Shown piece by piece: positions 1 to 5,809 of a DNA stretch of 12,271 nt. How positions within the stretch are numbered: position 1 is the first letter of the stretch; each line of letters begins with the position of its first letter. The stretch covers positions 1 through 12,271 of the forward strand of contig DHMO01000055.1 of NCBI GenBank assembly GCA_002405835.1, read 5' to 3'. The position numbers and the translations under genes are program-made. The notes under the pieces are model-generated. The model was given only the letters and a program-made list of their open reading frames with translations, did no database searches and was not told where the DNA came from. The stretch is from Lentisphaeria bacterium UBA4640. GTDB lineage: Bacteria; Verrucomicrobiota; Lentisphaeria; Victivallales; UBA1829.

Positions 1-2
1 GT

Positions 3-299
3 AATATAGCACATATTCCTTTTATTTCAAGTGTTTATTTAGGGATAAGTTCTACATCGGTTAGCATGGAGGCGGCGAAACAGTATGCCAATCCGAAAGC
101 GGATTACCGAATCGTGTTTCACATTGTGCGGAGCAAGAACGGTGCATTCATCGGTCAGCATTCATGGATCAACACGGACAAGGAAGTACTTTTTGATAAA
201 AAAGTAAAATTCCGGGCTTTACAACCGTGGGAAAAGGGGTATATTAAAGAGAACCTGAATAATGACGGTTTTCGACATATAGCAATCGTGGAGGTGTAA
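3..299 (+). CDS. ADP-ribosyltransferase-fold protein, C-terminal fragment (probably phage minor head protein)
   Basis: The frame is open to the left edge, so this is the last 98 codons of a longer gene. An ATG at 66 has no ribosome binding site and lies inside the conserved part, so I do not take it as the start. The fragment has the C-terminal layout of the ADPrib_exo_Tox / R-S-E class of ADP-ribosyltransferases: a Ser-Thr-Ser motif (residues 17-19 of the fragment), an alternating strand region, then S-W-I-N-T-D-K-E-V-L-F (54-64), which aligns with the usual ExE-V-L-F element, followed by a K-V-K-F-R strand. Here the first acidic position is Asp59 and the second Glu61. Such domains occur as free toxins and as C-terminal domains of phage Mu-F/SPP1-gp7-type head proteins. 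The small tightly spaced gene and broken gene downstream favour the phage reading. Activity is uncertain because the Arg motif lies outside the window. Confidence 0.6.
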   Translation, partial: NIAHIPFISSVYLGISSTSVSMEAAKQYANPKADYRIVFHIVRSKNGAFIGQHSWINTDKEVLFDKKVKFRALQPWEKGYIKENLNNDGFRHIAIVEV

Positions 300-300
300 G

Positions 301-528
301 ATGCAAGAAGAATGGTATGAACCATCTCGTAGAGATAAACTTCGCTCTGCTGCTTTTGCATCTACACCAGCAGGGAAATTAGCTCACCAGAGAAACCTTG
401 ATGCAAATATGAAATGTCTCCATTGGAGAATGACGCATGAAGGTTTTATCCCATCGCCAGAGACTCTGAAAATTTATGAGAAGTGGCGAGCTGGGCATCC
501 GGAGCTTTACACGAATCCTCACAAATAA
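301..528 (+). CDS. small protein of unknown function (75 aa), phage-like context
   Basis: The ATG lies one base after the upstream stop and is preceded by a strong Shine-Dalgarno sequence (GGAGGTG at 290-296, 4-nt spacing) that overlaps the end of the upstream gene, so the two are almost certainly co-transcribed and coupled. The product is small, basic and soluble, with no signal peptide or membrane segment. It is rich in Arg, Lys, Trp and His, including a central K-C-L-H-W-R-M-T-H-E stretch and a helical C-terminal part ending N-P-H-K. I do not recognise a family. An intrinsic terminator lies 37 bp after the stop. Position behind a head-protein-like gene suggests a minor phage gene; this is inference only. 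Confidence 0.6.
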   Translation: MQEEWYEPSRRDKLRSAAFASTPAGKLAHQRNLDANMKCLHWRMTHEGFIPSPETLKIYEKWRAGHPELYTNPHK

Positions 529-564
529 TTTTTAACTACATCTGGGCGATTTCAGGCCCGTTTG

Positions 565-598
565 AAAACACGCTGATGAGATACTCCGCGTGTTTTTT
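565..598 (+). terminator. Rho-independent terminator after the phage-like gene pair
   Basis: AAAACACGC (565-573) pairs perfectly with GCGTGTTTT (588-596), and the T run continues to 598. The loop holds a small inner GAG-ATA-CTC hairpin (578-586). It stands between the 75-aa gene and the next ribosome binding site. Confidence 0.65.
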
Positions 599-621
599 CG
601 TGTTCATTTTCCGGAGGAAAC

Positions 622-711
622 ATGAAAATTCTGATTACTGTAGACATGCGGAACTGGCTTGATGCAACCGCAAAGATGCAAGAGATAAGACATGTCAAAA
701 GAAAACAGTGA
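622..711 (+). pseudogene. start of a phage-like gene cut off by the IS200-type element
   Basis: An ATG at 622 follows an excellent Shine-Dalgarno sequence (GGAGG at 613-617 in CCGGAGGAAAC). The frame begins M-K-I-L-I-T-V-D-M-R-N-W-L-D-A-T-A-K-M and stops after 29 codons at 709-711, inside the first codons of tnpA. The N-terminus (I-T-V-D-M then an amphipathic helix) resembles the beginning of small phage virion-assembly or tail-completion proteins, but it is too short for a firm call. The strong start with a product that ends in transposase sequence suggests the original gene was interrupted by the insertion. Alternatively it is a genuine 29-aa peptide, or a leader belonging to the element. 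Confidence 0.35.
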
Positions 712-1171
712 TAGTTTATCACACACCCGCTGGAATTGCAAGTACCACATTGTATTTGCACCGAAATTTCGCAGACAAAACATCTATGGAAGGCTGAAGA
801 TAGATATAGGGAAAATCCTGCGCAGCCTTTGCGAACGGAAAAACGTAACCATCGAGGAGGGCGAACTTTGTCCAGATCATATCCACATGTTGGTAAGTAT
901 TCCCCCGAGTATGAGCGTCTCGCAGTTTATGGGATACTTGAAAGGGAAAAGTTCGCTGATCATATTTGACCGCCACGCAAATTTGAAATACAAATACGGT
1001 AATCGGCGCTTTTGGTGTCGTGGGTACTATGTGGATACCGTGGGGCGGAATCGGAAAGTGATAGCGGAGTATATCCGAAATCAACTGGTAGAAGATATGG
1101 CTGCGGACAAGCTTGTGCAAGGGGAATTATTCGACCCGTTTACAGGCGAGAAGATCCCAAAAAAACACTAA
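692..1171 (+). CDS. tnpA: IS200/IS605-family Y1 HUH transposase TnpA
   Basis: This 159-aa protein has the usual length of a TnpA (about 140-160 aa). The HUH metal-binding motif is His63-Ile-His65 in P-D-H-I-H-M-L, and the catalytic Tyr127 sits on a helix as E-Y-I-R-N-Q with Gln131 four residues later, the spacing known for the IS608 enzyme. The N-terminus H-T-R-W-N-C-K-Y-H-I-V-F-A-P-K and the C-terminal D-P-F-T-G extension are typical of the IS200 group. The enzyme cuts and rejoins single-stranded DNA at hairpin ends through a 5'-phosphotyrosine link, as a dimer, usually during replication. All key residues are present, so it could be active. The ribosome binding site before ATG 692 is weak (AAGAGATAAGAC), as is common for this family, whose expression is usually held low. 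Confidence 0.93.
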   Translation: MSKENSDSLSHTRWNCKYHIVFAPKFRRQNIYGRLKIDIGKILRSLCERKNVTIEEGELCPDHIHMLVSIPPSMSVSQFMGYLKGKSSLIIFDRHANLKYKYGNRRFWCRGYYVDTVGRNRKVIAEYIRNQLVEDMAADKLVQGELFDPFTGEKIPKKH

Positions 1172-1177
1172 ACACGA

Positions 1178-1301
1178 GCTACTTGTGAGTAGCCGCTGAA
1201 ACAGTGGTGCGCATGGCGGAACCATTCAGAGCCCCTTTGAGGGGCCCTGCCGGTAACATGCCCTTATAGGGCTGGTGCAAACCACCGGCTAAGCCGGTGG
1301 T
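1178..1301 (+). ncRNA. dense hairpin array between tnpA and the IS right end (possible structured RNA)
   Basis: Six hairpins fall within about 125 bp: GCTACT/AGTAGC (1178-1193), CCGCTG-AAA-CAGTGG with one G-U pair (1193-1207), ATGG/CCAT (1213-1225), GCCCC/GGGGC (1231-1245), GCCCT-TAT-AGGGC (1260-1272) and ACCACCGGC-TAA-GCCGGTGGT (1281-1301). The last is the likely transposition end. The others are more than transposition needs, and TGGTGC occurs twice (1205-1210 and 1273-1278). The region could be transcribed as the 3' part of the tnpA message and fold into a stable RNA, comparable in position to an omega-RNA. It may also act as a terminator between tnpA and the convergent ThuA gene. Expression is not shown. 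Confidence 0.35.
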
Positions 1302-1320
1302 CCTGATTTGGGAGTCCGGT

Positions 1321-1983
1321 TCAGCGCATTGCCCAGAAGAGACCGCGGATCAGAATTTCAAGCATCTGCGGAGTCCGTTCGAAATCTTCGAGGTTGTGTC
1401 CGAGCGAAGAGTAGAAGACGCGTCCTTTGCCGTAATGACGGGTCCAGACAACCGGCATGACAGTTCCGTCGATCCACGGCGCATGCTCTCCGTTGAAACG
1501 GGTGGTGGCGAGCACATGATTGCCGGGGTCTGTGTGCATGTAATACTGTTCGCTGTGAACAGGAAAATCGCTGATTCCGGCGAGGAGCGGATTTTGAGGC
1601 TCCACGATATTCACAACATAGTCAACGGCGTTTCCCGGATGTGCGACCCATTGTCCGCCGACCATGAACTGGTAATCCGTATGTTCCCGGAAGGCGTCGC
1701 CCATTCCGCCGTGCCATCCGCCGACGCCGGTTCCGCTTGCGACGGCGTTCAGAAGTCCTTTCGCCGCTTCACCGGGAATGGCTCCCATGGTCCAGACGGG
1801 GACAATCAGGTCATATTTTTTGTTGAGTTCCGGATCGGTCAGGCATTCCATGGAATCGAAAATATCCACGTGAACATCTTTTGCGCGGAGACGCTCCGCG
1901 ATGAGATCCGAGGTTCTGACGGGGTCGTGTCCGGACCATCCGCCGCGGAAGATGAGACAGTTTTTCATGGCAGTATCCTTCAT
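1321..1983 (-). CDS. ThuA-domain protein (trehalose-utilization-like, class I glutamine amidotransferase-like fold)
   Basis: The protein (220 aa from this start) is a single ThuA domain. It opens with F-R-G-G-W-S-G-H-D-P and carries W-H-G-G-M-G-D-A-F in the middle, H-S-E-Q-Y-Y and near the end P-V-V-W-T-R-H-Y-G-K-G-R-V-F-Y-S-S-L-G-H, all hallmarks of the family. ThuA proteins work with Gfo/Idh/MocA dehydrogenases in sugar catabolism; in rhizobia ThuA and ThuB act on trehalose and sucrose through 3-keto intermediates. No signal peptide is seen, so it is probably cytoplasmic. Its ATG overlaps the stop of the upstream oxidoreductase gene (ATGA) and has an AAGGAG 7 nt upstream. A second ATG at 1968, with its own AAGGA, would give 215 aa and fits the usual family start equally well. 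The exact substrate cannot be read from sequence. Confidence 0.88.
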   Translation of the reverse strand: MKDTAMKNCLIFRGGWSGHDPVRTSDLIAERLRAKDVHVDIFDSMECLTDPELNKKYDLIVPVWTMGAIPGEAAKGLLNAVASGTGVGGWHGGMGDAFREHTDYQFMVGGQWVAHPGNAVDYVVNIVEPQNPLLAGISDFPVHSEQYYMHTDPGNHVLATTRFNGEHAPWIDGTVMPVVWTRHYGKGRVFYSSLGHNLEDFERTPQMLEILIRGLFWAMR

Positions 1984-3077
1984 TTGATTTCTCCTTCTTT
2001 GAGTCCGGAAGCCAGCGGTTCCGGACGGCAGCAGGTGCTTTTCACCGCTGCGGTTTTTCCGGATTCCGCGGAGTCGAGTATGGAACACATGACGTCAAGG
2101 ACATGATATGCCAGTTCGCCGGATGCGCGGTGCGGGCGTTTTTCCTCAATGGCTGCGGCCATATCGGCGAGTCCGAGAATGCGGGTGTTGTCGTTGTAGA
2201 TGAATGCGTTGTCGGCGTCGCTCCAGTTTGAGGTGAGACCGGCGCGGAAGAAGCGGATGTTTCCGCTGAACGAGTTCGGGTCGGGCTCGGCGAGGCTGCC
2301 TTCGGTTCCGTAGTATTCAATTGCGCAGTTGATTGAGTGCTTCCAGACATCAAAACTGGTGATCAGGGAGATTACCGCGCCTTGTTCAAAACGGAGAATC
2401 GCAGAAATATGGGTGTCGATTTCCACGGGGAAGGTTTTTCCTTCGTTGACCTTGATGCCTTTGCGCAGATCGGTGGAACGGGTGGTCATTGCGGTGACTT
2501 CGCGGATCGGCCCGAGGACGTTGATGAGCGCGGTGATGTAATACGGTCCCATGTCGAAGAGCGGGCCGCCGCCTTTCTGATAGTAGAATCCGGGAGCCGG
2601 ATGCCAGCTTTCGTGTCCGTGGCAGAGCATGAATGCGCTTCCGGCGATGACTTTCCCGATGAGGCCGGAATCAATGAGACGGCGGCTCTGCTGGTGTCCT
2701 CCGCCGAGGAATGTATCCGGTGCGCAGCCGGTGCGCAGTCCTGTTTCCTTTGCTTTTGCGAGAACTTTCTGCGCGCTCTCCCGGTCGAGGCTGAACGGCT
2801 TTTCGCAGTAAACATGTTTCCCCGCTTCGAGTGCGCGCAGGTTGATTTCAGCGTGGGACTGCGGAGTTGTGAGATTCAGGATGATTGCGATTTCCGGATC
2901 TGCGAGGATCTCCTCCACGGAGCATGCCTTGATTCCGTATTGAGAGGCCCGGTTTTCCGCAGATTCCCTGCGCAGATCTGCACACGATGTGAGCATGATC
3001 TGCTTAGCAAAGACCGGTGCATTTTTCAGGTAGATGCTGCTGATGTTGCCGCATCCGATCAAACCGACTTTCAGCAT
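1980..3077 (-). CDS. Gfo/Idh/MocA-family NAD(P)-dependent sugar oxidoreductase
   Basis: The protein is 365 aa, normal for the family (about 330-400). The N-terminal Rossmann domain begins at once with V-G-L-I-G-C-G-N-I-S (residues 4-13). A hydrophobic strand I-I-L-N-L-T-T-P follows, and the family E-K-P signature stands at 92-94 (G-K-H-V-Y-C-E-K-P). The C-terminal alpha/beta domain includes G-G-P-L-F-D-M-G-P-Y-Y. Members oxidise or reduce sugars, inositols and glycosides in the cytoplasm. The start is set by the glycine motif and by AAAGGA 5 nt upstream; the frame stays open for 60 more codons, but those are unlike the family and would run past the promoter at 3144-3171. It is first in a two-gene unit with the ThuA gene (ATGA overlap), suggesting the two proteins act in one pathway, possibly 3-keto-sugar metabolism. 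Confidence 0.9.
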   Translation of the reverse strand: MLKVGLIGCGNISSIYLKNAPVFAKQIMLTSCADLRRESAENRASQYGIKACSVEEILADPEIAIILNLTTPQSHAEINLRALEAGKHVYCEKPFSLDRESAQKVLAKAKETGLRTGCAPDTFLGGGHQQSRRLIDSGLIGKVIAGSAFMLCHGHESWHPAPGFYYQKGGGPLFDMGPYYITALINVLGPIREVTAMTTRSTDLRKGIKVNEGKTFPVEIDTHISAILRFEQGAVISLITSFDVWKHSINCAIEYYGTEGSLAEPDPNSFSGNIRFFRAGLTSNWSDADNAFIYNDNTRILGLADMAAAIEEKRPHRASGELAYHVLDVMCSILDSAESGKTAAVKSTCCRPEPLASGLKEGEIK

Positions 3078-3143
3078 AAAAATCCTTTCGTTGAAGTTTC
3101 CGCCGGGACGCTGTGGCGGTTTGCATCCCGGTTCCCTGCGGAT

Positions 3144-3171
3144 AATATAGCGTGCAGGCGTTTTTCCGCAA
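3144..3171 (-). promoter_or_regulatory. sigma70-type promoter of the Gfo/ThuA unit
   Basis: On the minus strand, TTGCGG (3171-3166) and TATATT (3149-3144) are 16 bp apart, about 67 bp upstream of the oxidoreductase start. The spacing and TTG-x-G-x -35 match the other promoters listed here. Confidence 0.5.
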
Positions 3172-3222
3172 TGGACAAGATTTTCAATTAAATGGACGAA
3201 CGTTTCTTTTTGCCGGTTTTCT

Positions 3223-3250
3223 TTGAGAATTCTTTTTTCTGTGCTATATT
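3223..3250 (+). promoter_or_regulatory. extended -10 promoter of the first AraC-type regulator
   Basis: TTGAGA (3223-3228), a 16-bp spacer ending TGTGC, and TATATT (3245-3250), with the TGn extended -10. The start codon is 22 bp downstream and preceded by AAGGAG. The core TTTTCTGTGCTATA (3235-3248) recurs exactly at 4963-4976. Confidence 0.6.
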
Positions 3251-3272
3251 TCCGCATAAGGAGCAGCAGTTC

Positions 3273-4139
3273 ATGAAATCAAGCACAAAACATCTTTCCC
3301 CGTTTGTCAGACAGTTTCCTGTCTTGCCGCAAATCGAAACGATCGGTTACCTTCCGGAGAAAAAAGATTGCATAAACTTTTCATTTAAGACATGCAACTT
3401 TTCATTTATCCTGAGCGGAGGCGGCACATACCTTCTGTGCGGAAAACTCTATCTGGTGACTGCTCCTGCCGTTCTGCTCCAATGGCCCGGGGAACCGATG
3501 CTGTACGGCCCCCGCGAAGGCGGTAGCTGGGAAGAGCTGTATCTGATCTATCCCGGCAGCTGCCAGACGGCTCTTTTGAATACGAATACATTTCTGCCGG
3601 ACACCTTCCCGGTCCGCCCGTTTGTGAGAACTCCCCGCTTTGAGTCCGCTCTGGCGCGGTTGAAGACGTTCGTCGCCTCGCGCCGGATTCAGGAAACGGA
3701 TGGCGATACGGGGGATCTGCTTTGCTGGGAGCTGATTGCTGCCAGTTTTGCCCGTCCGGAAGAGCGCGCCGCCGAGGACGTCAGGCTGAAGCGGATCCGG
3801 GAATATCTGGAAAAGAATCTGTCGAAAGATATTCATCTGGAAAAACTTGCATCGGATTTGAGAATGTCTGTCTCAAGTCTGCGCCGCTGCTGGCATGGCG
3901 GAGCGGGGAATACGACCTTCCGCGAATATCGCGACGAAATTTTTCTGCAGAAAAGTTGCCGTCTCCTGGTCGAGTCGCGGGATTCGGTCAAAGAGATTGC
4001 GAGCGCGCTCGGATTCGATGACATTTACTATTTCAGCCGGAAATTCCGTCACTTGTCCGGCATGACCGCTTCCGCATATCGCCGGAAATACTGCATTCCT
4101 CCGCTTGTTTTTCCGGAATCCGCTCCGGAGCGCCGTTGA
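3273..4139 (+). CDS. AraC-family transcriptional regulator
   Basis: This 288-aa protein has the standard two-part AraC plan. The N-terminal half (about residues 15-160) is a beta-rich cupin-like sensor region (I-L-S-G-G-G-T-Y-L-L-C-G-K-L-Y-L-V). The C-terminal 100 residues hold two helix-turn-helix motifs, the first around I-H-L-E-K-L-A-S-D-L-R-M-S-V-S-S-L-R-R and the second S-V-K-E-I-A-S-A-L-G-F-D-D-I-Y-Y-F-S-R-K-F-R followed by G-M-T-A-S-A-Y-R-R. The start is ATG 3273 with AAGGAG 9 nt upstream; an upstream in-frame ATG (3192) would place the promoter inside the gene. It diverges from the Gfo/ThuA unit across a 195-bp intergenic region, so it most likely senses a sugar and controls that unit. 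A terminator lies 28 bp after the stop. Confidence 0.9.
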   Translation: MKSSTKHLSPFVRQFPVLPQIETIGYLPEKKDCINFSFKTCNFSFILSGGGTYLLCGKLYLVTAPAVLLQWPGEPMLYGPREGGSWEELYLIYPGSCQTALLNTNTFLPDTFPVRPFVRTPRFESALARLKTFVASRRIQETDGDTGDLLCWELIAASFARPEERAAEDVRLKRIREYLEKNLSKDIHLEKLASDLRMSVSSLRRCWHGGAGNTTFREYRDEIFLQKSCRLLVESRDSVKEIASALGFDDIYYFSRKFRHLSGMTASAYRRKYCIPPLVFPESAPERR

Positions 4140-4167
4140 CAGAAACAGGTGTTGAATAATTGACGCG

Positions 4168-4193
4168 GATGTTCAGAAAATGAACATCTTTTT
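4168..4193 (+). terminator. Rho-independent terminator of the first AraC gene
   Basis: A perfect 8-bp stem GATGTTCA (4168-4175) / TGAACATC (4181-4188), loop GAAAA, followed directly by five T residues. Confidence 0.85.
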
Positions 4194-4599
4194 GCATTGT
4201 GATAGGGCTTTTTATGCGCAATAGATGCTGGCATGAAAATTGCTGTATCAGAATCATCCAATGCTCATTGCAAGGTTTTGCACAACCGGCGGTTTTTTGC
4301 GGAAAACACTTGATAAACCATGTGTCTGAAGTTATAGTAAATGCCAAATGCCAAACAAGGAGGCTTCTGCGCAGGACGAAAACAAAAGAACACGATTGAC
4401 AGTCTTTTGCGTAAAATTTACCGTCCCGTCGAAAAACTTGCAAATTCGCTCAGGGAGAACGGAAGTTGAGGAAATGTGCCGTATAATTGACACGTTTTCT
4501 CTTCCTTGTGTTCCTCCGGCTTTGCAGGAACCTTCAATGGGCATGGATTGATTCCGTGCCTTTTTATCGGCATAAAAACAAAAAAGCCAGGAGGATTTT
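4194..4599. other. 406-bp intergenic region with little coding potential
   Basis: Between the AraC terminator and the small cysteine protein I find no convincing gene. A promoter-like pair is listed separately (4310-4338). Two overlapping short frames start close behind it, 4341-4469 (42 aa, with an amphipathic helix-like middle) and 4348-4551 (67 aa), but neither has a ribosome binding site. A six-bp hairpin GTTCCT/AGGAAC lies at 4510-4531. Upstream of the 4600 start the best promoter guess is TTGATT (4548-4553) with CATAAA 17 bp later, which is weak. Confidence 0.5.
4310..4338 (+). promoter_or_regulatory. orphan sigma70-type promoter in the intergenic region
   Basis: TTGATA (4310-4315) and TATAGT (4333-4338) are separated by exactly 17 bp. 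No gene with a ribosome binding site follows before 4600, so it drives either the small cysteine protein with a long leader of about 250 nt or an untranslated RNA. Confidence 0.45.
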
Positions 4600-4848
4600 A
4601 TGGCAACAACGTCGTTCACGATTACAACAGGAGCAAGAAGAGAAGTGAAGGAGTGCTGTGGAACCTGTCAGTTCTGGAGTGCGGAAACTCGCAGAATCAG
4701 GTACAACGGCAACGTCCAGCACATGATCGAAGTGGACCAGCACGAAAACAATTATGATGCGGCTTGTGAGCTGCTTCAGGGGCGTTCGAGCTTGCGGACT
4801 TACAGCCGAAGCTGTCCGAAATGGAAGAAATGGGTGAATCTGGATTGA
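4600..4848 (+). CDS. small four-cysteine protein of unknown function (82 aa)
   Basis: The start is well supported by AGGAGG 6 nt upstream. The protein has C-C-G-T-C-Q-F-W near the N-terminus (Cys19, Cys20, Cys23), then Cys56 in A-A-C-E-L-L and Cys72 in R-S-C-P-K-W-K-K-W near the C-terminus. The pattern Cys20-x2-Cys23 ... Cys56 ... Cys72, with a basic Trp-rich tail, would suit one zinc site holding a small fold. There is no signal peptide or membrane segment, so it is expected in the cytoplasm. I do not recognise a named family. It stands alone between two terminator-like hairpins, so it is probably a single-gene unit. The cysteine pairing is inference from spacing only. Confidence 0.75.
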   Translation: MATTSFTITTGARREVKECCGTCQFWSAETRRIRYNGNVQHMIEVDQHENNYDAACELLQGRSSLRTYSRSCPKWKKWVNLD

Positions 4849-4859
4849 AAGAAAAATTT

Positions 4860-4884
4860 CGGAAGCCGCACAACGCGGCTTCCG
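4860..4884 (+). terminator. hairpin after the four-cysteine gene
   Basis: A perfect 10-bp stem CGGAAGCCGC (4860-4869) / GCGGCTTCCG (4875-4884) with loop ACAAC, 11 bp after the stop. It lacks a T tract on the plus strand but has AAAAATTT on its left, so it could end transcription weakly or protect the 3' end of the message. Confidence 0.55.
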
Positions 4885-4950
4885 GAGTCTCAGAAAAGGA
4901 AGATTGAATAGAAACAGAAGTCTTTGAACAGGAAAAATTTGCAGAAGAGA

Positions 4951-4978
4951 TTGCGAAATTCCTTTTCTGTGCTATAGT
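4951..4978 (+). promoter_or_regulatory. extended -10 promoter of the first pseudopilin gene
   Basis: TTGCGA (4951-4956), a 16-bp spacer ending TGTGC, and TATAGT (4973-4978). It shares the 14-nt core TTTTCTGTGCTATA with the promoter at 3223-3250. It also rules out the in-frame ATG at 4977 as the start of the pseudopilin gene. Confidence 0.6.
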
Positions 4979-5027
4979 GAAAAAAGCTTCCCGAATAGCA
5001 AACATAAAACAGAAGAGGTGCGCAGCC

Positions 5028-5801
5028 ATGAAATATCCGCCAATGAGAGATTTCCGTGCCGGATATTTTTGTGGAAAAATCGGAAAATTCACTCTTCTGG
5101 AACTCTTGCTGACAATGGCCGTTATTGCGGTTCTTGCGGGCGTGCTGCTTCCTCTGCTGAATTCATCGCGGATGAAAGCGCAGGCCGCTTCCTGTTTTTC
5201 CAATCTGAAGCAGATCGGAATTGCCGCAGCCTGGTACACGCAGAATTTTGAGGATTACTGGTGTCCGGCGACCTCGGATGTGTGGAATTTTGACGTGAAT
5301 TATGAAAATAACTGGCTGGTTTCCCTGTGGCCTGATTTGTCGGGCGGAAAACTTTTCCCGACGATAGATTCCGGAGCTTCGAAGACGAGTCCGGCGATCT
5401 GTCCAGCGGCGAAAACGGAGGACCTGTTTTTCCATTCGGAGCGTCCGGTTACGAATCTTGCATGGAACGAGCGTTTCGGCAACGGCAGCCGTTACGGGCT
5501 CCGGAAAGTGACCCGCTGCAGAGTTCCTTCCAAAGCCGCAACTCTCTGGGATGTAAGCAATACCGATTCCGAATTGAAACTTTCCTATACTGCGACGCGC
5601 AACAGCCGGGATTACAATCTTCCGGCGGTTGCGAAGAAGTGGACATCCGGGCGTCATGCGGGCGGATACGACAACATCCTGTTTGTTGACGGCCATGCCG
5701 GCAGTTTCAATATCGCCAGGCAGACGGAGCATGTGTCTTTCCTCTATTCCGCGTTCATGCCCGATTCGGATGACATCGGTTCCCCCCTCTGGTCGCGCTG
5801 A
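5028..5801 (+). CDS. prepilin-type N-terminal cleavage/methylation protein (pseudopilin-like, H-X10-DG tail)
   Basis: The protein is 257 aa. A short basic leader ends G-K-I-G-K, followed by the prepilin signature F-T-L-L-E-L-L-L-T-M-A-V-I-A-V-L-A-G-V-L-L-P (conserved Glu at mature position 5), a single transmembrane helix, and the usual L-N-S-S-R-M-K-A-Q-A-A-S-C-F-S-N-L-K-Q-I-G stretch. The rest is a globular extracytoplasmic domain. Near the end H-A-G-G-Y-D-N-I-L-F-V-D-G-H matches the H-X9-DG tail motif common in Planctomycetes, Verrucomicrobia and Lentisphaerota, but with ten residues between His and Asp-Gly. Residue -1 is Lys, not the classical Gly. Start 5028 is set by GAGGTG 7 nt upstream and the promoter position. 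Such proteins are assumed to be processed by a prepilin peptidase and to sit in the inner membrane or a pseudopilus; the individual role is unknown. Confidence 0.88.
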   Translation: MKYPPMRDFRAGYFCGKIGKFTLLELLLTMAVIAVLAGVLLPLLNSSRMKAQAASCFSNLKQIGIAAAWYTQNFEDYWCPATSDVWNFDVNYENNWLVSLWPDLSGGKLFPTIDSGASKTSPAICPAAKTEDLFFHSERPVTNLAWNERFGNGSRYGLRKVTRCRVPSKAATLWDVSNTDSELKLSYTATRNSRDYNLPAVAKKWTSGRHAGGYDNILFVDGHAGSFNIARQTEHVSFLYSAFMPDSDDIGSPLWSR

Positions 5802-5809
5802 GCACAGAT

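Larger units (their letters stand above)
664..1306 (+). mobile_element. IS200/IS605-family insertion sequence, tnpA only
   Basis: The element is defined by an IS200-type transposase gene and, at its right, a perfect hairpin (ACCACCGGC-TAA-GCCGGTGGT, 1281-1301) of the kind that marks the right end of these single-strand transposons. They leave no terminal inverted repeats or target duplications, so the ends are approximate. A TTGAT (659-663) upstream matches the target pentanucleotide known for some family members (ISDra2), and CTGAT at 1303-1307 follows the right hairpin; 664-1306 is drawn from these. I see no left-end hairpin matching the right one, so the left boundary is weak. No tnpB is present. 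The right end lies about 15 bp from the stop of the ThuA-domain gene. Confidence 0.6.

Noticed and set aside
661..681. Short direct repeat GATGCAA (661-667 and 675-681) near the presumed left IS end
   Set aside because: Seven bases within 21 bp is easily chance, and IS200/IS605 elements do not create target duplications.
1281..1301. Possible REP element with tnpA as a domesticated RAYT
   Set aside because: The transposase has the length and C-terminus of an ordinary IS200 TnpA, and only one copy of the palindrome is seen in the window.
2337..3191. 284-codon plus-strand frame opposite the Gfo/Idh/MocA gene
   Set aside because: It is antisense to a gene with clear Rossmann and E-K-P motifs, and its own product looks like random sequence.
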